Assembly: GCA_018340375.1 (NCBI GenBank)
Contig: JAFFJZ010000009.1
Span: 11,858,501 to 11,922,500, forward strand
Direction of reading: 5' to 3'
Length of the DNA stretch: 64,000 bases
DNA from: Gonatopus flavifemur
Taxonomy: Eukaryota; Arthropoda; Insecta; Hymenoptera; Dryinidae
The notes beneath the pieces were generated by a model, which was not told the origin of the DNA, did no database searches, and was given only the letters and a program-made list of their open reading frames with translations. Within the stretch, counting starts at the first letter, position 1. Each line of letters starts with the position of its first letter. Positions 44,397 through 55,674 of the stretch are shown piece after piece. The position numbers and the translations under genes were made by a program.

Positions 44397-46430
44397 TGAC
44401 AGAAACTCTTTCATAAACACAGTTTGAGAACATTTTTATCGGAAAAAAATTTCGAAGGTGATTTAATATACAATATCAATATGATGTCAAAGTGACATCC
44501 AGTCGGTATCATTTCTTATTTTTCCTTGCTACATGTAAACAACCATACTGTATTTATCCAACAGTGTTTTCTTATTGTGTACTACTTGTAGCGCTCTCTG
44601 AGTTGTATATCTCATAATGATCTTCGATACAATATTCATGACATTCATGAAGATCATTCGGAAAGAATAAAAACTCAGAATCGACTCACACAGCACCCAA
44701 TGTCTGACACTGAGGAAAAAGATTCGTTGATTCAAATAAGTTTTGTTTATAGTAAATAATTCGTATAGTTGAATACGGCCAAAGAAAAATTTAATCATAT
44801 CTAGTCAACGCCATAGTTGATAAATACAGCACATGTTTCTTTGAGTCAACTCCATACCGATGATGATTCGATAAATCTAAGTTTAAGTAGAAGTCATATT
44901 CATTCAAATCAATTTCGATCAGTTTGAACCGAATAAATGATTTGGTTTTAATTGATAAATATAAATTTCTTCACTCAACACAATGTTTGGTGATAATGAA
45001 TAAGTTTTATTTGTATGAAGCGATATCTCTCAAAAATGTTCAATCAAATGCGTTGATTTATCAGAAGAAAATCTTTTTCTCAGGGCAGTCATATTTCTAG
45101 AATATTACAGTGTCACTCAGAACATTCTGTGTGGAATATTTATATACAAGATTCTATAGATATTGCAGATACAATATGTCGTTAAAAATGTTCTGAGTAT
45201 TTCCCAAATGAAAAATTGCACATAAAATGTTCTGTAATGTTTTGGAAATCAACGATGGGAATTATGCTGAACTTGTCGCAAATAAAATATTCTGAACAGG
45301 GATGGATTCAATGCGGACGGGGTCAATAGGGTCAGAGGCTGCAGGACCTCCTCGTTTTTTCCATTTTCCTCTTGGAAATTGTTTTTCTGTACGTTCAACA
45401 ACCCATGACCTTGTCGGCCCTGATTCTGAGAATATGACAGTAGCCATATTTTATATAGCAAAATGAAACTTCATACACTTGATCTAGGACTTAGTAAGAT
45501 GTACAAGTCAAGATCGGAAACAATCCCCCTCTCATGACCTATTCACTTTTCGTTTCAGACCATTTTGAATTGATTAGTTTATATCCCACAGAGAAAAATT
45601 TTTGAAATTCTTTCATCAATTTACTCCAGCACATGATAAGTTTTCAAAGGGCATTTTTTCAGGAAACGAATTTTTATGCCACGGAAATCTGCCCTTATAA
45701 GAAAGCTCCTTATATTCTCCTTATTATTCTTCATAACAAAGCTACTGAAATTCATCGTTGATAGAGATCAAGATGAGCTCGAAATAGTGACCACTGTACG
45801 ATAGAATCGATCTTGATTCCGATCTTGATTGTTTCGATGTTCCCATATTGATATCAAATTTTTCTTGATTCAAGTGAAATTTTCCAGGCTCAAGAAAAAA
45901 ACCAGAGGGCTCCACCCCCTGACTGTTTCGCTGAGCAGTCCGACCCCCTTCAAAATTCGCTCCGCTCATTTTTAACAAATCGTGGCCTACCTATGCTCAC
46001 TTATCTCGCATCTTCAACAATTTAGATATCCAGGGATATATGAGAAGGCAATCATCGGTTTTTCGCTCGACTGAACATATTTTTGATGTAACATTCAGAA
46101 AACCTACAACTAATTGCACACCATTTCTTATATCATGTTCAAATGATTTGGGAACATGTTTCTCAACAACTGCAGAATTCGGACAACTGTCCTAGTGAAA
46201 ATGAAGCGTGGAAGAGCGACGAGAGCGTGAATTGAGTGTCAATTGAGCGTAACGAAGAGTCATCTGGGTGTGATTTGAGAAGAAATTTGTTTCAATGACT
46301 ATTTTCTTCACTTTAGGATTCTTACTGGAGTGGAGTTGTCATACTGCTAACCAGCTTTTGAAGAGTGTTCGGATACAAGAAAGCGTACAAGGGGAGATTG
46401 AAACTATCATTTTCCCTGAAAATTTGATCC
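44397..46430. other. no firm gene; one weak exon candidate
   Basis: Mostly AT-rich sequence. On the minus strand an acceptor-like ATATTCTCAG (about 45426-45435) precedes an open, GC-richer frame reading TRSWVVERTEKQFPRGKWKK then RGGPAASDPIDPVRIES, ending near 45262. No donor is convincing and an alternative frame is also open, so it is noted only as a possible exon. Near 46190-46270 lies a partial relative of the CCCTGGTGAAAAT element. Confidence 0.25.
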
Positions 46431-46790
46431 CAGATTTGAATTCAGCACCCCCGAAAACTTACAGAACCCATGTTCCATATAAATCTGTCAACAAAAGCGG
46501 AAGCAACTCAATTCACGTCCGAAACATTGGATTCACCATATTGAATTAGTTTCCTGCCTACAGATTTGGATTCAAAACCTTCGAAAACCCCTTGAGCCTC
46601 GTTTCATATGAATCCAGCCATAAATGCAAAAATGAATAAACTTAGGTTCTCCATATTGGATCCGCCATCTTGAATTTGTTCATTGGCGTCAGATTTGGAT
46701 TCCTCACCCTCGAAAACCCCTAGAACCCAAGTTTCATGATAATCCATCGATTCAAGCCAAAGTAACGAATATTCAAAGACTGTGGAGAAA
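46431..46790. repeat. three diverged ~130-bp tandem units
   Basis: CAGATTTGGATTC (or GAATTC) followed by CACCCTCGAAAACCCC and CCAAGTTTCATATGAATCC recurs at 46431, 46561 and 46690, a period of 129-130 bases. The units are diverged and encode nothing. They abut the left end of the unit at 46809. Confidence 0.65.
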
Positions 46791-47378
46791 ATGACTTATA
46801 TATATACACATGCAGAAATTGACGAACGACCCAGTACTAGAATAACGTTATTTGCCAACTGCCAACTGTTGGCAAACAACGTTGGAATAAACCCGGAATG
46901 ATAACGCTGATCAACACTGGTAAGGCGTCGTTCACCAATACTGGGTCAACGTTAACATCAACCCTGAATCAGTACTGGTTTTTCATTGTATACCAACAAT
47001 GATATTAAACGTGCACATAAATGATTCAGTTAACTATGAAATAATATTCATTTTTGCATAATATTATCATACGAATGAATATAATCTCTTAGTGTAGTTC
47101 TGAAATTGATGAAAAAAATAAGAAAAATGAACGCTACCCATATATTACAGCGATTGTAAAATAATTTCAAATAATTCACAAAAAACTTATTGGAACCCTT
47201 GTCGATCTCGTACTGTATGTGTAATGGATGTATGGAAACATGTTACAATGTCAGTTGCTAGAACCGCGTTCTACAGCAATCGAACTCCCTGGTGGAAATT
47301 ATCTTAATGAAGATATTCAATGATAACAAGCGTTCAAACTGTGGGGGTCAATAGAGAAAATCTCATGGCCCTACACGC

Positions 47379-47445
47379 GGAATCGAACCTAACACAAAAT
47401 CCTAACCCTAATGAGAGGATAACGCTTTGACCAGTACAGCTGTAC
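47379..47445 (-). repeat. tRNA-like (SINE-type) core
   Basis: On the minus strand GTACAGCTGTACTGGTCAAA (A-box region) is followed by the B-box GGTTCGATTCC (47379-47389 as GGAATCGAACC). The anticodon-arm equivalent is AT-rich and unstable. It is a tRNA-derived repeat core more likely than a gene. Confidence 0.4.
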
Positions 47446-47489
47446 GCCAGTTATGAATTCTGACATCATGTATAAACTAATATTGTATA

Positions 47490-47696
47490 GTCGGTGTGAG
47501 GAGTCCGGTAACAGATCTAACGGGAATATTTTTGAACACGTTGTTATTGATGAATTTCAAATATTCTTCTCCGACTGTATACTATTAAGAATGTTTCTCT
47601 TATCATTCTGATGAGTTACAAATTTTCAAATAACAGCAATAACATATTATATAAAGATATTTTCGTTGAAACTGTTACCGGAGTTCTTACACCGAC
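47490..47696. mobile_element. MITE, GTCGGTGTGAG ends, TA duplication
   Basis: GTCGGTGTGAGGAGTCCGGT at the left and GTCGGTGTAAGAACTCCGGT (right end complement) match in 18 of 20 positions, and both continue AACAG. TA lies directly outside each end (47488-47489 and 47697-47698). At 207 bp without a frame, it is a Tc1/mariner-style non-autonomous element. Confidence 0.75.
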
Positions 47697-47698
47697 TA

Positions 47699-48219
47699 GA
47701 CTAGACTTGCAAATTATTCAGTATCAGTAATAATTTTTCTGTACCGTCAAACCGGTACCTACGAGATGCATTAGAAAAGATCAATTAAAGTGACGTGTTT
47801 ATCCGATTCAATCATCCGTCGGTTGAATATAATAATCTATGAGCCTGTGTGAAAATTACAGTTCGGTTGACAAATGTGAGGTTAAATTTATGTGATCAAA
47901 TGGATGAATTATTTTTGTGAAATGTGTGGTGGTTATTTCTTGAATAATGTGTATCAAAAAATCTGTTAGTAAGTGCAAAATGAATTAGTAAATCAGTCAT
48001 AGCTGCTGTAACATGTCAAAAAATCGTAATTTGTTGATGCAGTGAAAATGAATTTTCTTCAAATACTTACATCAGTACTTCTAGGCAAAAACTCAGAGAT
48101 CATATTAATTTTGTAATAAATATGAGTCATGAAGAACTCATTTGATCAAAAATATGTCAAAAAAATGTTCAAAATGAATTGCAAAAAACTTGGATTATTC
48201 ACTTGCAGCTCGATGGATG
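47699..48219. other. no gene seen
   Basis: AT-rich sequence inside the 46.8-49.7 kb unit, without supported features. Confidence 0.3.
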
Positions 48220-49140
48220 GTTTTACTTTTCAAATTGAAGAGTACTCTTCATGTTGAAATTTTCAAATTTGAGGACAAAGCCTAATTTTCTGAGTTGAAT
48301 CCGTTGTTAGGGTGATGATAAACTTGTAGGAAGAGTTTGAAAGTTGGGTGGAATCTATATTGATCAGGAAAGTCAATATCGTGTGGCAAAAGTTAGAAAA
48401 TCTGTCAACTTAGCTTACGGCAGATGGGTATTCTATCAGCTTTTCTTCACTGAATGAAATCTAGGCAGGAGAAATGTATCAAAATTTAGTAAAGTAAAAG
48501 TTGGTACAGAGTAAGAGAGGACAGATATATTCATTGAATTTTATTGGTTATTATAAAAATTTTGATAAATGAGTAAAGACTATGTATAGCTCAATTTATC
48601 GTCTCTCAATATTTTTGGTCAATGATTTTGTATTGTGTGCATTTTTGTATCTTTTCACTAGTAGGTTGAGGAAACATGTGTATGGAACCTGTTCCATAAA
48701 TATAATAAGATTCATTCGTAGGAACATGATACAACATTATTGGAACAAAAATATTAAAAAACGACATATTGGATCTTCTATAGCCTTTCCTTATTTATCA
48801 ACATTTTTATAATAACCAATAAAATTCAATGAATATATCTGTCCTCTCTTACTCTGTACCAACTTGATTTCACTCAATTTTGATACATTTCTCCTGCCTA
48901 GATTTCGTTTAGTGAAGAAAAGCTGATAGAATACCCATGTTGAGTTGACAGATTTTTTAACTTTTGCCACACGATTTGGACTTTCCTGATCAATATAGAT
49001 TCCACCCAACTTTCAAACTCTCCCTACAAGTTTATCATCACCCTAACAACAAATTCAACTCAGAACCCAAGGCTTTTTTCTCAAATTTGAAAATTTCAAC
49101 TTCAAGAATACTCTTCAATTTGAAATTTTCTCATGTTTAG
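48220..49140. repeat. foldback with ~340-bp arms
   Basis: TTTTCAAATTGAAGAGTACT on the left pairs with its near complement at about 49105-49125. Further paired blocks include GTGATGATAAACTTGTAGG / CCTACAAGTTTATCATCAC, ATCTATATTGATCAGGAAAG and ATATATTCATTGAATTTTAT. The spacer (about 48570-48800) is unique. Arms are about 90 percent alike by eye. No transposase is present. Confidence 0.75.
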
Positions 49141-49557
49141 AATGACTTTTATACGAATATTGTGAATTTATAAGTCATTTTACATCTCAGGCTAGATAAT
49201 TTACCAAATTATTTTGTACAGAGCGGTTATTCAAAATGATCTGGGAATATTCTTATTCCAAGAATTGATTCTAAAACGAAGAATATCTTATGAAGTCACT
49301 AAAAATTAGAGGGGGTTAGTCTTTTAATGAGAGGATTGGTTTAGAGGAAGAGTGAAGAATAAATTCCTCTCAATCCTAGAATATCGTTTTTTCGGTGCAT
49401 GGTTATATCGCAAGTAAAGAATATAACACATCTGTTCGTATGTTGCTGAAGTTTGAATCGTTTCTTGAAACGAATGAATAATCCCAAAACATGTGAAGAA
49501 GTCAATTCGAGAACATGAATAATTTCTTCAAAATTTTGCCGTATCACACCACACATA
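49141..49557. other. no gene seen
   Basis: AT-rich sequence between the foldback and the right subterminal repeats of the enclosing unit. Confidence 0.3.
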
Positions 49558-49750
49558 ATGGACAACGTTGAACGAGTTTCAAATCAACGTTGGCAAATCA
49601 GCATTGACTATCGGCGTGACAACAACATTTTACTGGTTGTTACTTCAATCACGTTACAACGTTGGCAACCAATCCTGGTAATCAGTGTTGTACCAGTACT
49701 GTTTCGATTGTTATGGTTGGTTGGAAGTCGGCATTTTCTACATGGGTACA

Positions 49751-50111
49751 TATATGTATACAGCGGAGAAAATTTTCTCCGAAATCACCGATTTTTCGAG
49801 AGGAAAATGGAACAAAACTAGCAGGGCTCGTCCGATTTTGATGAAAATCAAACGGTCTTCCGGAAGGGGTTCGAGGAAAGTTTCCTATAAATTTCAACCA
49901 ATTTGATCCACACGGTCCAGAGTTATCCCGAACACATACAGACAAACAGACAGACAACCCCACGGATTATCAATCAGTATCCAATGAAATGAAGAACTAT
50001 CTAACTCCCAATTGGATTCCTCAAATATTTTAGAAGATACGGTCAGAGGGTACGATAGCAGGTGCAATAGGCACTCCGTGCTGGGTATACTACGTATACC
50101 GAAGAGTGCCT
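49751..50111. repeat. ~380-bp interspersed repeat, copy 2
   Basis: This matches 28930-29310 from TATGTATACAGCGGAGAAAA to the palindromic GGTATACTACGTATACC and GAGTGCCTAA, in the same orientation. As in the first copy, its left edge touches the end of a TIR-bounded unit (49745). Confidence 0.65.
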
Positions 50112-50220
50112 AATGATTTCCGTTCCAGCGACAAGAAAAATCCTCTTATTTCAAGAAATCCTCCCTGTGAGTGCATAAAAATATGTTTTGTATCGAATAT
50201 TTGAAAATATTTCATTCCAG

Positions 50221-50417
50221 AAGTTCAAAACTATTGGCAGAATGTAAATTATCAAGAATTAAGTCAATATATTGACATTGTCAAAACCTTGGAATTGACG
50301 CGAGACAAAATTTCACTACATGCAATGTGTTTAAGGGATGCAAATGTGATTTATAAAATCTATCGATACATGCTTCGCCGCAGTTCATTTGCATCTCCTC
50401 AAAATGAAGAATATTAA
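50221..50417 (+). CDS. terminal exon of an unrecognised host gene
   Basis: A pyrimidine-rich ATTTCATTCCAG acceptor is followed by an open frame entered in phase 1 and ending in TAA at 50415-50417: 64 codons. It starts VQNYWQNVNYQELSQYIDIV, continues KTLELTRDKISLHAMCLRDA and NVIYKIYRYMLRRSSFASPQ, and ends NEEY. Helix-forming, amphipathic composition and balanced codon use distinguish it from the AT-rich surroundings. The product is not identified. The phase equals that of the other host exons, so it could be the last exon of a long gene that spans the repeats, which is conjecture. Confidence 0.45.
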
Positions 50418-51500
50418 AAACTTTGGCAAAAGTTTAATGATTAAAAAATTCTCATTTCAAAAGTTTCATAAACGTTCCATGGAAACCTAAATAAGACTAC
50501 AGCGTACGTTCTTGGTATATACATGCGATGTTTTCTGAACGTCCCGAAACATTTTTAGAACATTCCAATGTTTCAGAAGACGTTCCAAGGATGTTGATAG
50601 TACCTCCCGGTGCTGTATAGGATGCAATCGTTTTCAATTAAAATTCACGATATGCTGGCTTGATCGTTACAAAACGATATAGATTCTTCCTTTCATGTTT
50701 CCTTGATGGAAGCATCTGAATAATAATGCAGAAGTAGATATTTTCTCGGTTCCCATTCCACAATAATATCCCCCCCGATAGCACAGAGTTTGTGAAGAAT
50801 TCTTCAAGAACATCATTTGAACCCTAGAGTTCTAAAAAAGTTCTTCAAGAATTCATCGACGGACTATCGGTGCTATCTGGGTCATCTGGTAATAACTTTT
50901 CATCAAATTGAGAATAAGGAGTCATTATTTTCCTGGTATACAGAAAATTTGATGGAAATTCATTGTATGACCGTGAAAGCACAAACATTGCAATCATATT
51001 GAAATAATATTAAAGATTATTATTTCGTGAATTGGGTTATGATTTATAAGATAGTGACATGATATGGCGCATGTATTTGATCCGTCAATAATAAGTAGAT
51101 CAATAACATATAACATTGCAACATCTCAGATGTTATAATACATTATATTTTATTCATTGGAATAAAAGGCAATGCAACGTCGACGCAACATTGATATGTG
51201 TCTAATAAGTATTTGGAATTCAAGGTGCCGTACGGAATTGATAATCATCAAACACTCTCAAACAGTTTCAATACTATCCTCTCAGAATCTGAATTCAAAA
51301 CTTGAATACGTCCATATGTTACATGACAATTGACAATTTTATCGTAAAAATAAAAAATAAAATATTATTTCCGGTTGATAGAATCAGAATGATTCATCTA
51401 CAACGCGCATGCGCATTATGTTTCTTTCAACGATCACATCATTTCGTTAATCGATATTACTTGAACGAATCGATATTCTTCTCATCTCTACATGCGAGTT
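50418..51500. other. no gene seen
   Basis: AT-rich. At about 50595-50630 the words TACCTCCCGGTGCTGTATAG match, in reverse complement, a block at 58915-58935 (CATACAGCACCGGGAGGT), both beside CGTTC/GAACGT-rich sequence, so a diverged repeat family is present at both places. No exon is supported. Confidence 0.3.
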
Positions 51501-51507
51501 ACCAGAT

Positions 51508-51963
51508 GTAGAAGTACGAGACCGGAATTTTTTTGTGAAACTCACACTTTTGCTGTTTGAAAATGATAAAAAATATTTCATTCAAAATAATCTCCATTGC
51601 TGTTTCTACATTTTTCCCAACTTTCTGGCATTTTATTAATGCCCAGCCAAAAAAACAGTCCCTTTTTTGGAGCGAACCAGTCCATCCTACATTTTCATAT
51701 GAATTGAAGTGTTGCTCAGCAAGGGCGTGTCCCATTAACATGAATAGATAATCGAAGGGAGCCAAGTCTGGAGGATAAGCCGCATGCGGTAGCATCTCCC
51801 AACTGAATCCCTCGATCGTTTCCCGGGTCCGGTTTCCTTTGTAACATGAGGCATTATCGTGGAGCGAGAAGACTTTGTGTTGCCTTTTCCCGTATTTCAC
51901 TCGTTTTTCACGCAATGCGCGATTCAAATCGATCATTTGCTGTTGGTAGCGATCAGTGCTGAC
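51508..51963 (-). pseudogene. mariner transposase, C-terminal half (host of the insertion)
   Basis: The frame reads TDRYQQQMIDLNRALREKR, then the second catalytic motif SLHDNASCY and, 34 residues after its Asp, PPDLAPFDYLF, so it is D,D34D mariner. It continues ALAEQHFNSYENVGW and ends at a terminal-repeat-like TACGAGACCGGAATTTTTTT (from 51513). The 5' part of the same gene is not upstream but 10.1 kb away at 62067-62353. The junction falls within a Val-Asn/Ser-Thr codon triplet that is present on both sides. Frames beyond the DYLF motif show further damage. Confidence 0.85.
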
Positions 51964-52210
51964 TAGGGTGGTACGAAAAAATTCACTCTGATATTTCCGA
52001 GTCACTATAGTGCGGAAAAGTTGCAAATGGTGGATACATGAAAAACAGAAAAAAATTATGAAGATCGGATAATATCTTCCGATCCCGCAAAGCGTCCAAA
52101 GATTCGAAAAAATGATGAATTTCATAATTTTTTAAAATTTGCCACCCGTTTTGATTTCCAACGCTATAGTTCAGAAACATTGGAATTGCTAGTGCTGAAC
52201 GAGAAGAAAG

Positions 52211-52727
52211 GATATTGCTATAAGTAGAAAATATTTCTCAATCGCGTCGAATCTCCTCGAATCAATAAAAAACCGTTTTCCGGTGTTTTTGGCAAATTCG
52301 AAAGCAGATTAGGTTTGGTCAGCAATTGGTCCAAAGTCACAAATATGTGGCTCCTCGCTTGTTTAGAAATATCTAAACGACCCAGAACTCACCACAAAAA
52401 GGTGGTTACACTTCGAGTTTTTCCACACCCTTCCCTTCATCCAACTATCAAGGGTGTGTACAATTTACATATATATATTTTCTCTTCTCATTTTAGAACT
52501 TATTAACGCTATCATTATCATTTTTCAATCATTTTTCTAAAATTTGCCCGGTGGAACTAACTTATAATCAGACTCCTTCGTGAGATTAGGTATTATAGAT
52601 TATAGATCTAGATTCCAATGTTGTTCTGATAAATCCATCCCTCGATTCAAACCCGCATCTCTGAGCGAAGCTTCCGTCACCAATTCCACACACCGCTCGA
52701 CGGCTTGCGTATGGTAGGGAAATTCTC
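52211..52727. other. subterminal part of the hAT-like element, no gene
   Basis: This lies between the terminal repeat and the 3' end of the minus-strand gene remnant. It would be the 3' untranslated part. A short AT-rich tract is present; no other feature is seen. Confidence 0.3.
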
Positions 52728-53960
52728 TTATTCTCCAGTTCGGATGTTACCTGAATTTATAACAGGATGAATTTCATCATCTGTAACTCTTCGAAGGAGA
52801 GGTGGGGATGATAATTTTGTCAGGTTCCAATCCATCATTCCTGAATAATCTAAGGCATTGAAATTCAAAGTAGGAGTGACAAAGTTTCTGATATTCTCAC
52901 CTCTCGAAACACGCTGCCTGGCTTCCAACACTTTCCTCAATCCTAACTCTCTTACATTTCTCCTCTCATCGAAGATCATAGCCAACAATGAATTTTCAGG
53001 GTGGGCGGAAAACGAGTTTCGTTCGATTACAGAGAACACTACTTTTTTCAGATCATCTGACAAGTATCGAGATGTTTCAATTGCTCTGTCTACATGAATA
53101 GGTCCTTCTGTAATGTACTTACTACATTTCATTTCAAACCAGACAGGCATGTAAGATTTCAAAATGAATGTCACGATATTTTTTGAAGCTCCTGAGCGAT
53201 TTTTCACACTTACATATAGTCGAAGGACTCTATCAGCACAAGTGGGCCACCTGGCGTGTGAGATCGGGCTGGGGTCACGATTTAATAACTCATTTGGAAC
53301 GTTGCCATTTTTAACTGCTTGACTTATGTCAAGAAGATATCTTTGGTCTTCGCTCAACAGTTTTCTGTCCACTAGTGGGATGTCACAATCAATTGGATTG
53401 GTTGAAAATCTACTATTGGGAGTTTCTTACAACTCTTGAGACTTTTCAAAATTGGTCCACTAAATGATTTTGGGCCAATTGTTTCCCCATCCAAATATTG
53501 AAAGAGATGACGGGAAGGTAACTCAATAAAATGAAGTAACTAAACAGCCCATTGTAATGGTGGTCCAAGATACAATTCAAGTTGTCTACACGGAGAGAAA
53601 TTTGTAGTTAAATTTACTATGTTATTATTGTTCCCGAGGAACAGACTGAATTCTGTCGGATTTTACTATGAAGGGCATATTTTTACTATGGTACAACAAT
53701 AGAATGCTGATCATATTTACTATGTTTTATTGGGGAACCCGTAATAGTTCAGTCTGTTCCTCGGGAACAATAATAACATTGTAAATTTAACTATAAATTT
53801 CTCTCCGTGTAATAACACCAATTTTCCACTCAGTATTAGTATTTGTACCATCACAGCCAACGATCTCTAAATATTCTGGTGAAATGCCATTTCCAGTAAG
53901 GGATCATAAAATGATAGATGCAATGTCTTCAGCAGACCGGGATTTGGGGACAAGTAACAT
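52728..53960 (-). pseudogene. C-terminal two thirds of arthropod GCDGT-family protein (candidate hAT-like transposase)
   Basis: From 53960 leftward the minus strand reads ISPEYLEIVGCDGTNTNTEW, is cut by a MITE (53589-53809), then resumes LGPPLQWAV, a stop at the Cys position of the family's CLLH motif, ELPSRHLFQYLDGETIGPKS and SLKSCKKLPIVDFQPI. A frameshift leads into the long open part (52728-53372: LSEDQRYLLDISQAVKNGNV, HARWPTCADRVLRLYV, VIERNSFSAHPENSLLAMIF). This protein family is common in arthropod genomes and unnamed. An Asp in GCDGT followed by C-x2-H and an RH motif is reminiscent of hAT transposases. That link is inference, supported by the hAT-type ends around it. Confidence 0.7.
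53589..53809. mobile_element. MITE, CACGGAGAGAAAT ends, TA duplication
   Basis: CACGGAGAGAAATTTGTAGT at the left pairs with the right end (ACTATAAATTTCTCTCCGTG). A second paired block, CCCGAGGAACAGACTGAA / TTCAGTCTGTTCCTCGGG, lies inside. TA is at 53587-53588 and 53810-53811. Deleting the 221 bp and one TA rejoins the surrounding protein frame without a shift. Same family as 61417-61691. Confidence 0.85.
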
Positions 53961-54042
53961 AAATAAACATAACCAAGATCTTATATGATAGAATAATGTT
54001 CCTCTTCCACTGTTCGGCGAAACTGTTTTGATTCAATGCTTC

Positions 54043-55668
54043 CTAAGTGTGTATTGACGGCGGGCCCCAGCTACGCCCAGGGTGGGTGCCCATGCTACCC
54101 AACGTGGGGCCAACCCTGGGATGATAACATCGTTCCCAGCTTGGCCGTATTGCTTTGCCCGAGAATTGGTAACACCACGGGCCCAGCATGAACCCAGACC
54201 ACGCAATCAATACTGCCCCTTCCTTTTTGTTTTGAAATTGGAAAATCCCTAGCATGTACATACCATGGGGCCCATCCCAGGCCAGCATGGGCCCCATCCT
54301 GCCAATATGGGCCCAAGACTGGGCCAGAGTGGGACTAAAATTCTTACACGCTGAGGATTGTACACACATGCCCGGGATATGAATTCATCCCAATCTTGGC
54401 CTCACGCTGGTCCAAATTGGGGCCAAGTTTAAATGTGCCCGCACAGAGATTCATTATCTCCATTTTTTTTCAACTATAATTGCATGGAAAAGCACAACAG
54501 GGCCAAGATTGAGCCAACATGGGCCCCATCGTCATTCCCCAATACTGGGTTGAAGAGGATGGACCCAGCCTGGGGCCCATTGTCTTTATAGGCAATACAC
54601 GCTTGGGTTTCTATAACTGAGGTATCATCTTCTCTTCCGTCAAAATAAATACCACGTAGCTCATTTAAATCCTGTTGACTTTTGTTTTGTAAATCACTTC
54701 TATTGCGGCTCTTTTCTTTTTAACTTTATATCAACAACTTTCGAAGTATCTGTTTCAGTTACTACCCAAGTGTGTATTGACGGCGGGCCCCATCTACGCC
54801 CAGGGTGGGTGCCCATGCTACCCAACGTGAGGCCAACCCTGGGATGATAACATCGTTCCCAGCTTGGCCGTATTGCTTTGCCCGAGAATTGGTAACACCA
54901 CGGGTCCAGCGTGAACCCAGACCAGGCAATCAATACTACCCCTTCCTTTTGTCTTGAAATTGGAAATTCCCGAGCATGTATACAACTTTCGAAGTATCTG
55001 TTTCAGTTACTACCCAAGTGTGTATTGACGGCGGGCCCCATCTACGCCCAGGGTGGGTGCCCATGCTACCCAACGTGAGGCCAACCCTGGGATGATAACA
55101 TCGTTCCCAGCTTGGCCGTATTGCTTTGCCCGAGAATTGGTAACACCACGGGTCCAGCGTGAACCCAGACCAGGCAATCAATACTACCCCTTCCTTTTTG
55201 TCTTGAAATTGGAAAATCCCTAGCATGTATACAACTTTCGAAGTATCTGTTTCAGTTACTACCCAAGTGTGTATTGACGGCGGGCCCCATCTACGCCCAG
55301 GGTGGGTGCCCATGCTACCCAACGTGAGGCCAACCCTGGGATGATAACATCGTTCCCAGCTTGGCCGTATTGCTTTGCCCGAGAATTGGTAACACCACGG
55401 GCCCAGCGTGAACCCAGACCAGGCAATCAATACTACCCCTTCCTTTTTGTCTTGAAATTGGAAGATCCCTAGCATGTATATAGCATGGAGCCCACCCCGG
55501 GCCAGCATGGGCCCCATCCTGCCAATATGGGCCCAAGACTGGGCCGGAGTGGGACCAAAATTCTTACACGCTGAGGATTGTACACACATGCTCGGGATAT
55601 AAATTCACCCCAATCTTGGCCTCACGCTGGTCCAAATTGGGGCCAAGTTCAAATGTGCTCGCACTCAG
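54043..55668. repeat. GC-rich repeat, four copies, two in exact tandem
   Basis: Units start TGTGTATTGACGGCGGGCCC at 54048, 54771, 55019 and 55268. The first and last run about 400 bases to CAAATGTGC-CGCAC. The two middle ones are cut at 248-249 bases and joined in tandem. Each middle unit ends with about 35 bases of the host gene (ACAACTTTCGAAGTATCTGT) that also stand before the 54771 copy, so amplification happened after insertion. GGGCCC/GGGCCA words pair across the unit. Open frames on the minus strand here are translated repeat. Confidence 0.75.
54600..54757 (-). pseudogene. fragment of the GCDGT-family protein, middle region
   Basis: Between two copies of the GC-rich repeat the minus strand reads SRNRSDLQNKSQQDLNELRG then IYFDGREDDTSVIETQ. 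The YFDGR-(K/E)-D-D-T word precedes the GCDGT region in this family, as it does here. A second frame (VVTETDTSKVVDIKLKRKEP) overlaps, so at least one shift lies upstream. It belongs to the same gene as 52728-53960, separated by the repeat at 54043. Confidence 0.55.
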
Positions 55669-55674
55669 AAGCTG

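Larger units (their letters stand above)
46809..49745. mobile_element. diverged CCCATGTGG-type unit
   Basis: The left end ACATGCAGAAATTGACGAAC then GACCCAGTACTAG matches the left end of the 29838 unit (CATGTGGAAATTGCCGGAGT, GCCCAGTACTGG). The right end is TTTTCTACATGGG. Subterminal regions are rich in inverted CAACGTTGGCAA words at both sides (46860-46900 and 49560-49680). Inside are a TA-flanked MITE, a tRNA-like core and a foldback. No transposase is seen. The pairing of these two ends is a proposal. Confidence 0.4.

Noticed and set aside
54936..55589. 217-codon minus-strand frame with internally repeated peptide
   Set aside because: It is the translation of the 249-bp GC-rich tandem repeat; the peptide repeats with the DNA period and has no independent support.
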